A stretch of 64,000 nucleotides of DNA from JACPRL01 sp035573715 (lineage in GTDB: Bacteria > Acidobacteriota > Terriglobia > Acidiferrales > 2-02-FULL-67-57): positions 34,138-98,137 of the forward strand of contig DATLZZ010000019.1 in NCBI GenBank assembly GCA_035573715.1. Direction: 5' to 3'. The position numbers were made by a program, and so were the translations under genes. The notes beneath the pieces were generated by a model that did no database searches, was not told the origin of the DNA, and worked only from the letters and a program-made list of their open reading frames with translations. Within the stretch, counting starts at the first letter, position 1. Every line of letters starts with the position of its first letter. Shown in pieces: positions 33,606 to 44,124 of this stretch.

Positions 33606-35501
33606 CTAGTCCGGCGGGAGGCTCATTCTCCGCAGCAAATCCTGAAAGCGCGGCTCGCTGCGCAGCGTATCCCATTGAGGTTGGGCCTTGAGCATGTAGG
33701 TTTCCCTCTGCAAATACGCCATCTCCAGCCAGCCTAAAGCTCGTTCCTTGTCGCCCAGGCCGGCATAAACGGCGGCAATCCAGGCCGCTCCGATCTTTTC
33801 CTGGTTCCAGCGATGTTCCATGGCCGCGAGAGTCTTCAACGCCTCCTGTCTCCGACCACCGCGCGCGTAGGCATAGCCCAAGGATCCACTAACTCCGCCA
33901 GTACGGCGCTGGTTTTCCTCCAGAACGGCGATGGCCTGCTCATGAAGTCCCATATTCGAGTAGGCGAGCCCCAGCTCCACGCGCGCCGGAGCAAAAGCAG
34001 GGTCCAGGTGGAGCGCGTTTCGATACTGCTCTATCGCCTGCTCGTACTTGCGGGCATAGCAGTACGCACGGCCGACGTCTACTGTGATTCGAGGCGAGAT
34101 TGGGTCCAGCTCCTGGGCCCGCTTCGCCTCAGCAATGGCTTTGTCAAACCGTCCCACCGCCTCCAGATGGGCAGCGTACCAGTGGTGCGCATTGGCGTAA
34201 TTCGGGTCCAAGGCCAATGCGCGCTCGAATTCTCTCTCCGCCTCCGGGATCCTGTAATCGTACTCTGCCAGAATGCCGGCTAGGGAGAGGTGGGCTTCCG
34301 CCAGGGTGTTATCCAGCTCCAGGGCTCGTAACACAGCGGCCTTGGCTTTGGGCTTTGCTTCATGCTGCGTCAAGTAGCCGTAATTTGCCAGCACGATGTA
34401 GGAATCGGCAATCCCCACATAGCCTGGGGCGTAGCGCGGGTCGAGTTCCACAGCCTGCTGAAAGCACTCCAGGCCCTTCTTCAATCCCTCCGCCGTTCTC
34501 TGGCTCCAGAAGTAGCGACCTTTGAGGTAGAACTGGTAGGCCTGGGGGTTTTCCGTATGCCTCTTGGCCAGCCGGGCGCGCCGCTCGCCGGTGAGTTCCA
34601 CGGCCAGCGCGCTGGCCGTTTGGGTGGCGATTGAGTCCTGCAGATCGAGAATGTCCGTTGACGCGCCGTCAAAGGTGTCCGCCCAGAGAGTCAATCCGTC
34701 CTGCACTCGAACCAGGCGCACACTGACCCGGATTCGGTCAGCGGAGCGCTGCAAGCTCCCTTCCAAGACAGCATCCACTCGCTGCTGGCGGCCGGCCTCC
34801 TGTGCATTTTGCGTCGGGCCGGCGTAGCGCCGCACAGCGCTGGTCGGGCGTACCACGATCGGTTCAAGGCTGGAGAGTCGGGTGATGAGTGTGTCGGCCA
34901 GGCCGAGGCCGAGAATCTTGTCTTCTTCCGTGCCCCCGATAGGCACGAAGGGGAGAACAGCCAGGGAATGGATCGAAGGCGCCACCGGTTTCCGGGCGTT
35001 CCACAAAGCCCACGACCCGAACCCGACAGCCGCCACTAACACCGCTGCAAGCGCCAACCACCGACCTCTTCGCGGCCTCGCCGCCAGCAATCGTTTCTCG
35101 GCTGCCTCATCCTCTTCGACAACCAGTTGCGCTCGCGTTCGTTCGTGCACCAAGATGTGGACAGATTCGGCGCCCGTCGAGCGCACGGGGGCGACAAAGC
35201 GGTAGCCTCGTTTCGGTATCGTTTCAATGTACGTCTGGCCTTCACTTCCCTCACCCAGGGCCTTGCGCAGGAGGAAAATATTCTGGGTAAGGTTGGATTC
35301 TTCGACGAAGGTATCTGGCCAGACTTCCTGCATCAACTCGTCTTTGAGCACCACATGGCCACTTTGGCGCACCAGTACCAGCAGGGTATCAATGGCCTTG
35401 GGCGGGAGTGGGACAGGCTGATTGTCGCGAAGCAGCAGCCCTTCAGACGCCAGCAGCCGGAAAGGGCCGAACTCATAGAAGTTCTGCGTTTCCTGCCGCA
35501 T
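33606..35501 (-). CDS. CadC-like winged-helix transcription regulator with TPR repeats
   Basis: 631 residues. Residues ~8-105 form an OmpR/CadC-type DNA-binding winged helix (YEFGPFRLLASEGLLLR, KDELMQEVWPDTFVEESNL, YIETIPKRGYRFV). A single transmembrane helix lies at about 145-168 (WLALAAVLVAAVGFGSWAL). The outer part begins with an FlgO/adenylate-cyclase-associated-like domain (SLAVLPFVPIGG to about 315) followed by at least seven TPR units up to the end (ALALDPNYANAHHWYAAHLE and similar). This is a one-component membrane sensor, common in Acidobacteriota. It faces away from the small Cys protein and SBBP genes across 114 bases, so these are candidate targets. Confidence 0.9.
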   Translation of the reverse strand: MRQETQNFYEFGPFRLLASEGLLLRDNQPVPLPPKAIDTLLVLVRQSGHVVLKDELMQEVWPDTFVEESNLTQNIFLLRKALGEGSEGQTYIETIPKRGYRFVAPVRSTGAESVHILVHERTRAQLVVEEDEAAEKRLLAARPRRGRWLALAAVLVAAVGFGSWALWNARKPVAPSIHSLAVLPFVPIGGTEEDKILGLGLADTLITRLSSLEPIVVRPTSAVRRYAGPTQNAQEAGRQQRVDAVLEGSLQRSADRIRVSVRLVRVQDGLTLWADTFDGASTDILDLQDSIATQTASALAVELTGERRARLAKRHTENPQAYQFYLKGRYFWSQRTAEGLKKGLECFQQAVELDPRYAPGYVGIADSYIVLANYGYLTQHEAKPKAKAAVLRALELDNTLAEAHLSLAGILAEYDYRIPEAEREFERALALDPNYANAHHWYAAHLEAVGRFDKAIAEAKRAQELDPISPRITVDVGRAYCYARKYEQAIEQYRNALHLDPAFAPARVELGLAYSNMGLHEQAIAVLEENQRRTGGVSGSLGYAYARGGRRQEALKTLAAMEHRWNQEKIGAAWIAAVYAGLGDKERALGWLEMAYLQRETYMLKAQPQWDTLRSEPRFQDLLRRMSLPPD

Positions 35502-35615
35502 AGTGCCCTCAGAGTTCTTTGAGAAAAAACCTATCTCCGCCTGAGGACTGCACTCGTGCTCCTAGGGTAACACGGGAGCGCACAAGGGTCAACTTGGTGT
35601 GGCCACGGAGGGACG

Positions 35616-35885
35616 GTGGGGAAGCGGAAAACCACGCTGCTGGTGGAGACGGAGAGAACAATCTACTTGGACAGAGCCGGCAGAGCTGACAACGAGTGGT
35701 GTCCGGTGTGTGGCCTGTGGGTGGCCACTGTGCCCCACCACGAAGCAGTTTTCCTGGCCGGTGGCCCGGAGCGCTTGATGAATTGGATTCGGGCTGGTCG
35801 TGTGCACACCGGCTCGGCCATCGGGCCGATGGCGTCCATTTGCTTGGATTCCCTGACCAAGAACCTGCAAGGAGTTGGGTCATGA
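35616..35885 (+). CDS. small Cys-motif protein, possibly excisionase-like
   Basis: 89 residues. EWCPVCGLWVA provides a C-x-x-C, with a later single Cys (SICLDSL). The segment VPHHEAVFLAGGPERLMNWIRAGRVH has the spacing of the MerR/excisionase-type helix-turn-helix I associate with small acidobacterial proteins that read CxGCG...APEEAA...RTIYRWVEAG, but the helix is degenerate here. A good Shine-Dalgarno (GGAGGGAC) precedes the GTG. Its stop overlaps the ATG of the large surface protein (ATGA), so the two are coupled. DNA or thiol sensing is inference. Confidence 0.65.
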   Translation: MGKRKTTLLVETERTIYLDRAGRADNEWCPVCGLWVATVPHHEAVFLAGGPERLMNWIRAGRVHTGSAIGPMASICLDSLTKNLQGVGS

Positions 35886-38734
35886 AGAGAGAATGGACGA
35901 TTCGCTTGGCGGCCTGGGTAGTTGCATCGCTGCTGGTCTGTCCGCTGATTGGGGCGGAGAATCTGCCACGTGTCTCCGGCCCCCGTGACGTCGCCCACCG
36001 CGCTCGTCTGCCGATGGTTTTTGAGCCCAACCGAGGACAAACCGATGTGCGGGTGCAGTTTCTTTCCCGCGGCCGCCGCTATGTACTCTTCTTGACTCCC
36101 ACCGAGGCGGTATTGGCGCTCGCCGGATCCCAGCCGCGTGAGGCGGTGCTGCGGCTCAAGCTGGTGGGCGCCAACCCGGCGGCAATACTGGTCGGCGAAG
36201 AGGAGCAACCGGGAAGGAGCCACTACTTTCTCGGAAACGATCGCGCACGGTGGCACACGGGCATCCCGCACTATTCCAAAGTGCGCATCGCGGGCGTGTA
36301 TCCGGGCATCGACTTGGTCTTCTATGGGACCCCTGAGAATGAGCTGGAATACGACTTTGTTGTTTCCCCGGGCGCCGACCCACAGGCGATTGTCCTGGCC
36401 GTGGAGGGAACGGAGAGAACGGAGTTGGACGCTGCCGGCGATGCACTGCTCCGCCTCCCGGCTGGGGAAGTGCGCCTGCGCAAGCCTGTCGTTTACCAAG
36501 AGCGCGAGGGCGCGCGCCCCCTGCTGGCTGGAGCCTACAGGTTGGACGCGCACGCACACTTGCATTTCGAAGTAGGGACCTACGATCGGACCCGCCCGCT
36601 GGTGATTGACCCGGTCCTGAGCTATTCCACCTATTGGGGAGGTGACCATACTGACGAGGTCAGGGGGGTTGCGGTGGATTCCAGTGGAAACATCTATCTG
36701 ACCGGTCTAGTCAACTCGTCACTGAATTTCCCACTGGGTGGTCCGGCTCTCGATTCCACGTTGGGCGGCCAGCAGGACGCTTTCGTCAGCAAGCTGAACA
36801 ATGCCGGTACGACACTGATTTATTCCACTTACCTGGGCGGGTCATCTCCCGACAGCGCCAGCTCCATTGCGGTGGATTCCTCTGGGAATGCCTATGTCAC
36901 CGGGATTACCGGTTCGAGTGACTTTCCCACCACTATGGGAGTTGTGCAAGGAATGCCGGGAGGGAGCGCGGACGCTTTTGTCACCAAGCTCAATTCGACC
37001 GGTACGGCGCTGGTCTATTCGACCTATCTCGGCGGGGCGGGTTTCGACCGAGGGAGCGGTATTGCGGTCGACGCCTCCGACAATGCCTACATCACGGGCT
37101 CCACAACTTCGACTGTTTTTCCGACCACGATGGGCGCCTTCGACACTTCTTGCGGCACCGACGGCACCTGCAACGGAGGATCGAACGATGCCTTCGTCAC
37201 CAAGATCAACGCGGCTGGCTCCGCCCTCTCCTACTCCACTTACTTGGGCGGCAGCGACAATGACTCCGGGAACGCGATCGCCGTGGATGCTTCCGGGAAC
37301 GCGTATGTGGGCGGCTCCTCGAGCTCCACCAACTTCCCCAACGACGTCATCGGTTCGCCGCCCTCCGCGCCCAACGCCTTCCTGACCAAAGTCAATGCCG
37401 CCGGCTCCGCGCTCTCGTATTCCTTCCTGATCGGCGGCAATGGAGGGGACAACGGAATAGGAGTTGCGGTGGATGGGGCTGGGAGCGCCTACCTCGCCGG
37501 TTTTACCAGCTCCACCGATTTCGTTACATCGATGGGCGCGTTCCAAACCGCCTGCCCGAATCCTTGCGGGGAGGCTTTTGTGCTCCGCATGGACACTACC
37601 GGCACCGCCATCCTGTACTCAACCCTGCTGGGTTCCAGCGGCGGTGACGAGCAAGCGCAGTCCATCGCACTCGACGCCACCGGCAACGCCTATCTCACCG
37701 GCTTTACCACTTCCAACAACTTCCCCACGATGAACCCCGTGCAGGGCTCTCCCGGAGGCGGCACCGACGCTTTTGTAGCCAAACTGAGCGCCAACGGCTC
37801 GAGTTTGCTCTATTCGACCTATCTCGGCGGCAACGACTCCGACTCGGGGACCGCCATCACGGTCGACGCTGAGGGTACGGCCTACGTAGGCGGCGGGACA
37901 CTGTCCTCGAACTTCTGGAGCGTGGGCGCCTTCCAGGGCACTTCGGCTTCTCCGGGGCTGAACGAAGGCTTCTTGAGCAAGATCAAGGTGGCGGAGCCGG
38001 CGATCAACGTGGGCGGCATTGTCAACGCCGCCAGCTTCAACGGCGCCGCTGGAATTGCACCGGGTGCCATCGCCGCTATCTTTGGCCTCGACCTTGCGCA
38101 AGTTCCCGCATTTGCCGGGGCTCTCCCGCTACCCACCACGCTGGGCGGGGCTACGATGGAGTTCAACTCGTCTTTGGCGGTCCCCAAGTTCTTCGCTTCA
38201 CCCAACCAGGTGAATGTTCAAGTTCCCTGGGAAGTTCCGTCGGAGGCCTTGGGCACGCTGACCGACACGGTAGACGCCACGACCAGCGCCGGGCGCTCGG
38301 TTACGGTGAATCCCGTAAGCCCTGGCCTTTTCGCGATAAACCAGCAGGGGACCGGGCAGGGAGCCATTCTGATCGCCAACACGGCCACCTTCGCTGCGGC
38401 CGTCGGTTCAATCCCGGGTGCGACCTCTCGTCCGGCTGTGCGAGGGATGGACTTCCTCGAAATCTACTGTACCGGTTTGGGGCCGGTGACCAACCAGCCG
38501 GCGAGCGGCGCAGCGGCCTCCGCCAGTCCTCTTTCCGCCACGACTACAACCCCAACGGTAATCATTGGCGACGTGGCCGCGACGGTGCTGTTCTCCGGTC
38601 TGGCCCCGGGCTTTGCCGGTCTCTATGTGGTTACGCTGCAAGTGCCGGCCAACGCGCCCACCGGGGCTGCCGTCCCGGTGCAGCTCACCATCGGTGGAGT
38701 CATGTCGAACGTCGTGACCATCGCCGTCGAATAG
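35882..38734 (+). CDS. exported SBBP-repeat surface protein with TIGR03437-type C-terminus
   Basis: 950 residues. Signal peptide ~1-25 (ending LIGA). Residues ~40-230 match the N-terminal domain that precedes SBBP propellers (PMVFEPNRGQTDVRVQFLSR, YFLGNDRARWHTGIPHYSKV, GIDLVFYG). Seven repeats then follow, each built on YSTYLGG...A(V/L)D..GNAY(V/L)(T/G)G...FPT...DAFV.K(L/I)N, enough for one seven-bladed beta-propeller. From about residue 700 the C-terminal part (GGIVNAASFNGAAGIAPGAI, NVQVPWEVP, LEIYCTGLGPV) is the TIGR03437-type module abundant in Acidobacteriota secreted proteins. Probably cell-surface or secreted. A strong terminator follows. Confidence 0.9.
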   Translation: MKREWTIRLAAWVVASLLVCPLIGAENLPRVSGPRDVAHRARLPMVFEPNRGQTDVRVQFLSRGRRYVLFLTPTEAVLALAGSQPREAVLRLKLVGANPAAILVGEEEQPGRSHYFLGNDRARWHTGIPHYSKVRIAGVYPGIDLVFYGTPENELEYDFVVSPGADPQAIVLAVEGTERTELDAAGDALLRLPAGEVRLRKPVVYQEREGARPLLAGAYRLDAHAHLHFEVGTYDRTRPLVIDPVLSYSTYWGGDHTDEVRGVAVDSSGNIYLTGLVNSSLNFPLGGPALDSTLGGQQDAFVSKLNNAGTTLIYSTYLGGSSPDSASSIAVDSSGNAYVTGITGSSDFPTTMGVVQGMPGGSADAFVTKLNSTGTALVYSTYLGGAGFDRGSGIAVDASDNAYITGSTTSTVFPTTMGAFDTSCGTDGTCNGGSNDAFVTKINAAGSALSYSTYLGGSDNDSGNAIAVDASGNAYVGGSSSSTNFPNDVIGSPPSAPNAFLTKVNAAGSALSYSFLIGGNGGDNGIGVAVDGAGSAYLAGFTSSTDFVTSMGAFQTACPNPCGEAFVLRMDTTGTAILYSTLLGSSGGDEQAQSIALDATGNAYLTGFTTSNNFPTMNPVQGSPGGGTDAFVAKLSANGSSLLYSTYLGGNDSDSGTAITVDAEGTAYVGGGTLSSNFWSVGAFQGTSASPGLNEGFLSKIKVAEPAINVGGIVNAASFNGAAGIAPGAIAAIFGLDLAQVPAFAGALPLPTTLGGATMEFNSSLAVPKFFASPNQVNVQVPWEVPSEALGTLTDTVDATTSAGRSVTVNPVSPGLFAINQQGTGQGAILIANTATFAAAVGSIPGATSRPAVRGMDFLEIYCTGLGPVTNQPASGAAASASPLSATTTTPTVIIGDVAATVLFSGLAPGFAGLYVVTLQVPANAPTGAAVPVQLTIGGVMSNVVTIAVE

Positions 38735-38749
38735 GCGTCCGAACGGACA

Positions 38750-38781
38750 AAAAGGCCTTAGCCCGCAGGCTAAGGCCTTTT
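38750..38781. terminator. bidirectional intrinsic terminator
   Basis: A perfect 14-pair stem, AAAAGGCCTTAGCC with GGCTAAGGCCTTTT, around a CGCA loop. A-tract on one side and T-tract on the other make it usable from both strands. It sits between two convergent genes. Confidence 0.93.
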
Positions 38782-38800
38782 CGTTTGGGATACTTCTTGG

Positions 38801-40324
38801 TCAGCGCTCGAGTTCGAAGTGGGCGCGGCGGTTGAGCTGCCGGCAGGACTCGTCCATCGATTCCGCGCAAAACTGGGTGGACCGGCCGATGCTCACCGTG
38901 CGGAGCTGATTGGAATTGACGCCCAACTGAATCAGCGCCGCCGCAGTGTTGTCGGCGCGTCGCTGGCCCAGCTCGGCGTTGTATTCATCGGTGCCGATTT
39001 CGTCGCAGTGGCCCTCAATGCGCACTCGCACGTTGGGGTGTTGGCGGAGGAAGGTGGCGGCGCGCTGCAGTGTCGAAGCTGCGTCGGCGCGGATGTCCGC
39101 CTTGTTGAAGTCGAAGAAAATGTCCTGCACGTTCTGCGCGAACATTCCGGAGATATCCGGTGGACGGGTCGGCTCCTGGGGCGTCGGCGGCTCGACCACG
39201 GTGATGGTGGCGCTGTCTTCCGCCGAGCCGCCCGGCCCGCTGGCGGTCAGGCGGAACGTCGTGGTTTGGGTCGGGAAGATGTTCTCGGTGCCGCGCCGCG
39301 TCACCGTGCCCAGGCCGGAGATGTCCACCTGGTTGGCTGACCGCGTAACCCAGCTCACTGTGGCCATCTGCCCGCGCACGATGCGGTCGGGCACCACGGT
39401 GATGTCGGCGGTGGGCGGCTGCGGCGGTTGCGGCTCCACAAAGTCCCCGGCGTGGATTTCCGTCAGGCTCAGGCTGACGATCACTGTGGCGCTGCGCTGG
39501 TCGGCATGGACCACCATTCCCTCGCCGATGAGTTCGCGCGGCAGACGGTTCCGCGTCTTCGTGTCAATCGGAATATACCCATCCCGGGGCACGCCGTGGT
39601 AGTGCCGCCACTGGCCGCGCACGATCCCCTTGTAGCCCTCGAAGTCGGTTACGCGGCCCCAGCGCCAGAAGCGCAGGTAGTCGCCCACCTTGAGACCGTC
39701 GGAGGAACCGATGTTCACGTAGACTGCGTCTCCCTGGCCGGCGGTATTGACGAAATCCTGCGCGATGATGACTGTCCCCTGAGGCGAGGTTGCCGCCGCG
39801 AAGCGGTCAAAACCATCCGGGGGACGGAAGGTGGGTACCGGACGCTCTTCGAAGGGGATCAGGATGTCTCCCATTTGCACCGGGTCGCAGATCTCCGTCA
39901 CCAGCGCGGTGGATGTCGTGTCGTTGACGGCCACCACCTCCAAGCGCCCGATGTCCTGATAATACGTTCCATGGGCGTGAAACATCTCCTTCTGCTTGGG
40001 GAACGCCTCGATGGGGTCGGGATCGGTGAAGTCGAACTCATACCGACGAACGATCAGGTAACGCTGCCCCACATGGATGCCGGCGTCCGCGCCCTTGTTG
40101 ATGTAAACGTAGTCGAACTGAGAGTAGATGAGCCGGCCGGCGGCGTCCCAGGAGCCGATGAGCCGCAAGTCGTTCGACAACGGCGATCCGGCAAGGAACC
40201 CGGAGCAGTAGACATTCTTGGGGGTGGCCTTTTCGGACCCCATGTAGACTTGAGCATTAACGGTGGGTGGCAGGAAGAACCACAGCATCGGCCCCACGAG
40301 GGCGGCAAGCCCCAGCTTCCTCAT
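38801..40324 (-). CDS. OmpA/Pal-family outer membrane protein with exported N-terminal domains
   Basis: 507 residues. Signal peptide ~1-25 (LPPTVNA). The middle part has two similar blocks about channel-like exported state (YVYINKGADAGIHVGQRYLIV and VYVNIGSSDGLKVGDYLRFW), which read like paired FlgT-C/LysM-like strands. An Ig-like segment follows (ADITVVPDRIVRGQMATVSW). The C-terminal ~120 residues are the OmpA domain: DIFFDFNKADIRADA, VRIEGHCDEIGTDEYNAELG, RRADNTAAALI, which bind peptidoglycan. GTTAAGGAGGAGTGCA precedes the ATG. Convergent with the SBBP gene. Confidence 0.88.
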   Translation of the reverse strand: MRKLGLAALVGPMLWFFLPPTVNAQVYMGSEKATPKNVYCSGFLAGSPLSNDLRLIGSWDAAGRLIYSQFDYVYINKGADAGIHVGQRYLIVRRYEFDFTDPDPIEAFPKQKEMFHAHGTYYQDIGRLEVVAVNDTTSTALVTEICDPVQMGDILIPFEERPVPTFRPPDGFDRFAAATSPQGTVIIAQDFVNTAGQGDAVYVNIGSSDGLKVGDYLRFWRWGRVTDFEGYKGIVRGQWRHYHGVPRDGYIPIDTKTRNRLPRELIGEGMVVHADQRSATVIVSLSLTEIHAGDFVEPQPPQPPTADITVVPDRIVRGQMATVSWVTRSANQVDISGLGTVTRRGTENIFPTQTTTFRLTASGPGGSAEDSATITVVEPPTPQEPTRPPDISGMFAQNVQDIFFDFNKADIRADAASTLQRAATFLRQHPNVRVRIEGHCDEIGTDEYNAELGQRRADNTAAALIQLGVNSNQLRTVSIGRSTQFCAESMDESCRQLNRRAHFELER

Positions 40325-40549
40325 TGCACTCCTCCTTAACGCCGGGAGATGGGTCTCCCTGGCAACGGGCGCTGCTGGCCGCGACCCTAGCAGAGCCGCC
40401 GCGGGGTTGTCAAGCTGAAACTCTTGCGAGGCTTGGCAGTTCGCCTCGTTTCTTCGGCAGGGTTTGGCAGTCTCCCGGCCGGCTGGAGCGGCTTTACATC
40501 GCCGCAACCGCGTGATAGAGATGCCGGTTTCGTGTTGCAGGAGCCAAAG

Positions 40550-42055
40550 GTGGCAGGCCGTTCCTTCCCCGATCGCATCGCCGTGGTCGTGGCAGAAACC
40601 ACTTTGACGGGATTCCTTGCCCGCCTGAGGCGCGTGGAGCGGCGTGCTCGTCTGCTCGAACTGCGGCTGGACGCGTTGGGAAGCATGGGCGAGGTTCTTC
40701 GCCTCTTGGAGCGCATCGCTCGCCGACCGCTGCGCGCGCTCTGGATTGCCACCTGCCGGTCCCGCTCGCAGGGTGGCGGCTTTGATGCCGGGCCTTCGGC
40801 TCAACTGGCCATCTTGGCTCTGGCCGCCCGAGCCGGATGTTCCTGGATCGACGTCGAGGCCGAAACCTTGGAGCGGTTTCCGTCGAACCTGCGGAGCGCC
40901 CTGCTGCCGCCTGTGCCGCGCATTGTGTCTCATCATGATTTCGAGCGCACGCCCCCGCTCGAAGCGCTCTATCGACGGCTGGCGCGGCTTGGGGCCGATT
41001 GGGTCAAGATTGCCATTACTCCGTGCACTCAGGGCGACAACGTCAAACTGCTGGTGATGACCCGGCGCCATCGGCGTCGGGTCATCAGCGTGGGGATGGG
41101 CACGCGCGGCCTGCCCGGCCGCGTGCTGGCGGTGGTGGCCGGCAGCGCTCTTACCTACGCGGCGCCGGAGGGAGCCCGCGCCTCAGCCCCGGCCCAGCCG
41201 ACCGTGAACGAGTTGCGAGAACTCTACCGTGCTGACCGCCTCAACGCCCGCACGCGAGTTTACGGTTTGTTGGGCAACCCGGTAGCGCATTCGTTCTCGC
41301 CCGCCATGCACAACGCCGCCTTCCAGCACGCGCGGATGAATGCCGTCTACCTTCCCCTGGAGGCATCGACGCCGGGCGAGCTGCTCGATTGCCTCGAGCC
41401 GTTCTGCATCGCTGGTCTCAGCGTCACCCATCCCCATAAGGAAGCAATCCTTCGTTACCTCGATGCCGTCGATCCGCTGGCGGCAACCATCGGCGCCGTC
41501 AACACGGTAGTCGTGCGCGGTGGCGGCAAGCTCTACGGCTACAACACCGACTACGTCGGCGTGCTGCGCACCTTGCAACACCACGTGCTGCTGGAAGGCG
41601 CGCGCGTGCTCCTGGTCGGCGCCGGCGGCGCGGCGCGCGCTTGCGCCTTTGCTCTGGCGACCGCCGGAGCGTTCATTAGTGTGACCGCTCGGCGGCCGGG
41701 CGCGGCTCGCGCGCTGGCGCGGGCGGTGGGCGGCGAGGCCATTCCGCGGCCGGCCGTTCGGAAGCGACGCTTCGATGCCACCATCAACTGCACGCCGGTT
41801 GGACAGGCGCCCGATGCGGATGCCTCGCCGCTGCGCGCCGAGGAGCTCAACAGCCGCGTGGTGTTCGACCTGGTTTACAACCCACTGGAAACCAAGCTCC
41901 TGCGGCTGGCGCGACGCCGCGGCATCAGAACCGTCCCCGGCTGGCAGATGCTGGTCGAGCAGGGCGCGGCCCAATTCGAAATCTGGACTGGCCTGCGTGC
42001 GCCGCTGGACGTGATGCGCCGCGCCGTCCTGCGCGGCCTGAAACAGAATGGTTGA
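40550..42055 (+). CDS. aroDE: bifunctional 3-dehydroquinate dehydratase / shikimate dehydrogenase
   Basis: 501 residues in two domains, steps 3 and 4 of the shikimate pathway. Residues ~1-215 are a type I dehydroquinase: ELRLD, VSHHDFERTP, the Schiff-base Lys in DWVKIAIT, and GTRGLPGRVLA. Residues ~235-500 are shikimate dehydrogenase: LLGNPVAHSFSPAMHN, SVTHPHKEAIL with the catalytic Lys, NTVVVRGGGKLYGYNTDY, VGAGGAARACAFAL and INCTPVG. The fusion is familiar from plants and some bacteria. I chose the GTG at 40550 because AGGAG lies seven bases upstream. The 3' end overlaps trpE by eight bases. Confidence 0.95.
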   Translation: MAGRSFPDRIAVVVAETTLTGFLARLRRVERRARLLELRLDALGSMGEVLRLLERIARRPLRALWIATCRSRSQGGGFDAGPSAQLAILALAARAGCSWIDVEAETLERFPSNLRSALLPPVPRIVSHHDFERTPPLEALYRRLARLGADWVKIAITPCTQGDNVKLLVMTRRHRRRVISVGMGTRGLPGRVLAVVAGSALTYAAPEGARASAPAQPTVNELRELYRADRLNARTRVYGLLGNPVAHSFSPAMHNAAFQHARMNAVYLPLEASTPGELLDCLEPFCIAGLSVTHPHKEAILRYLDAVDPLAATIGAVNTVVVRGGGKLYGYNTDYVGVLRTLQHHVLLEGARVLLVGAGGAARACAFALATAGAFISVTARRPGAARALARAVGGEAIPRPAVRKRRFDATINCTPVGQAPDADASPLRAEELNSRVVFDLVYNPLETKLLRLARRRGIRTVPGWQMLVEQGAAQFEIWTGLRAPLDVMRRAVLRGLKQNG

Positions 42056-43531
42056 GCTGGACTGCAAGACGTTTGCGAAGCTCGCGCGACCGGGCGCGGT
42101 CGTTCCCGTGACGCGCCGTATCACCGCCGACCTGCTGACGCCAGTCTCTGCCTACTTGCGCCTGGCGCGTCGGAGCAAGTTTTCTTTTCTGCTGGAAAGC
42201 GTGGAAGGCGGCGAGCGCATCGCGCGCTACAGCTTCATCGGCGTCGACCCCTACCTGCGCCTTCGCTCCCGCGGCGGGTTGATCGAGTTGGTGGACACGC
42301 ACCGCGAGACCATCGAGCGTCGCAGCGGAAACCTGTTCGAGGAACTGCGCCGCCTGACCCGCGCCTATCGCCCGGTTTCGATTCCCGGCTTGCCGCCCTT
42401 CACCTCCGGCGCGGTCGGCTATCTGGCCTACGATGTCGTGCGCCTGCTGGAGCGCCTGCCGGAGCGTGCCGCCGACGACCTCCACCTGCCCGATGCCGAG
42501 TTCCTCTTTTTCTCCCAGCTTGTCGCTTTCGACCATATCCGCCATCAGATTCTCCTCATCGCGAACGTCTTTTGCGACAGGCAACGGATGCTGCGCCGGC
42601 AGTACGGTCGCGCCGTGGCCGAGTTGGACGTGCTGGAGGCGGCGCTTGGCGCTGAGCCCCAGCTGCGCACCGCGCCGGCCGGGCGCCGCGGGGCGCCACC
42701 CAAGGTCAAATCGAACTTCGCGCGTCGCGACTACCTCACCGCCGTCCAGCGCGCCAAGCGCCACATCCGCGCCGGCGACATCTACCAAGTCGTCCTCTCG
42801 CAGCGCTTCCAGACGCCTATTCGCACCGACCCGTTTTCCATCTACCGGGCCCTGCGCATCGTCAACCCGTCGCCCTACATGTACTTCCTCAATCTGGGTG
42901 AGTTGCAGGTGGTGGGTTCATCGCCGGAGATGCTGGTCAAGGTGCAGGGGCGCGATGCTTTCTATCGTCCCATCGCGGGCACGCGCCCGCGTGGGGCGAC
43001 CGAGGAGGAAGACCGGCGGCTCGAGCACCAGCTCCGCAGCTCCGTCAAAGAGCGCGCCGAGCACATCATGCTGGTGGACCTGGGGCGCAACGACCTGGGG
43101 CGCGTCTCGGAGTACGGCTCGGTGAAGGTAGAAGAATTGATGACGGTCGAGCGCTATTCCCACGTCATGCACCTGGTTTCGAGCCTGCGCGGGCGGCTGC
43201 GGCGGGGCGTGGACTGCTTCGACGCGCTCGCCGCCTGCTTTCCCGCCGGCACGGTGACCGGCGCGCCCAAGGTGCGCGCGATGCAGATTATTGACGAGAT
43301 CGAGCCCACCCGCCGCGGCCTCTACGCCGGCTGCGTCTGCTATCTCGACTTCTCCGGCAACCTCGATTCCTGCATTGCCATCCGCACCATGGTGATCCGA
43401 GATGGTGTGGCCTACGTGCAGGCCGGCGGCGGCATCGTGGCCGACTCGCGCCCCGAGCGCGAATTTCAAGAGACCGAGAACAAGGCGAGGGCGCTTCTGG
43501 CCGCGATAGAATTGGCGGAAGAAGGGCTTGT

Positions 43532-43535
<4 letters not shown>
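42048..43535 (+). CDS. trpE: anthranilate synthase component I
   Basis: Converts chorismate to anthranilate with TrpG-supplied ammonia. 495 residues. The N-terminal feedback domain contains SKFSFLLESVEGGERIARYSF-type sequence with the LLES motif; the catalytic half has AGDIYQVVLSQRF, PIAGTRPRG, MLVDLGRNDLGRVS and FPAGTVTGAPKVRAMQII. Overlap with aroDE and with trpG (ATGA) gives an aroDE-trpE-trpG unit that links shikimate supply to Trp. The rest of the pathway is at 902-4412 and 46491-47558. Confidence 0.97.
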
Positions 43536-44101
<566 letters not shown>

Positions 44102-44124
44102 GCTTCGTGGCTTGGAGGAATCCA

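Noticed and set aside
36640..37980. DNA tandem repeat or CRISPR-like pattern in the surface protein gene
   Set aside because: The periodicity is a protein-level SBBP repeat of about 65 residues; the DNA copies differ too much for a recent tandem array, and there are no spacers.
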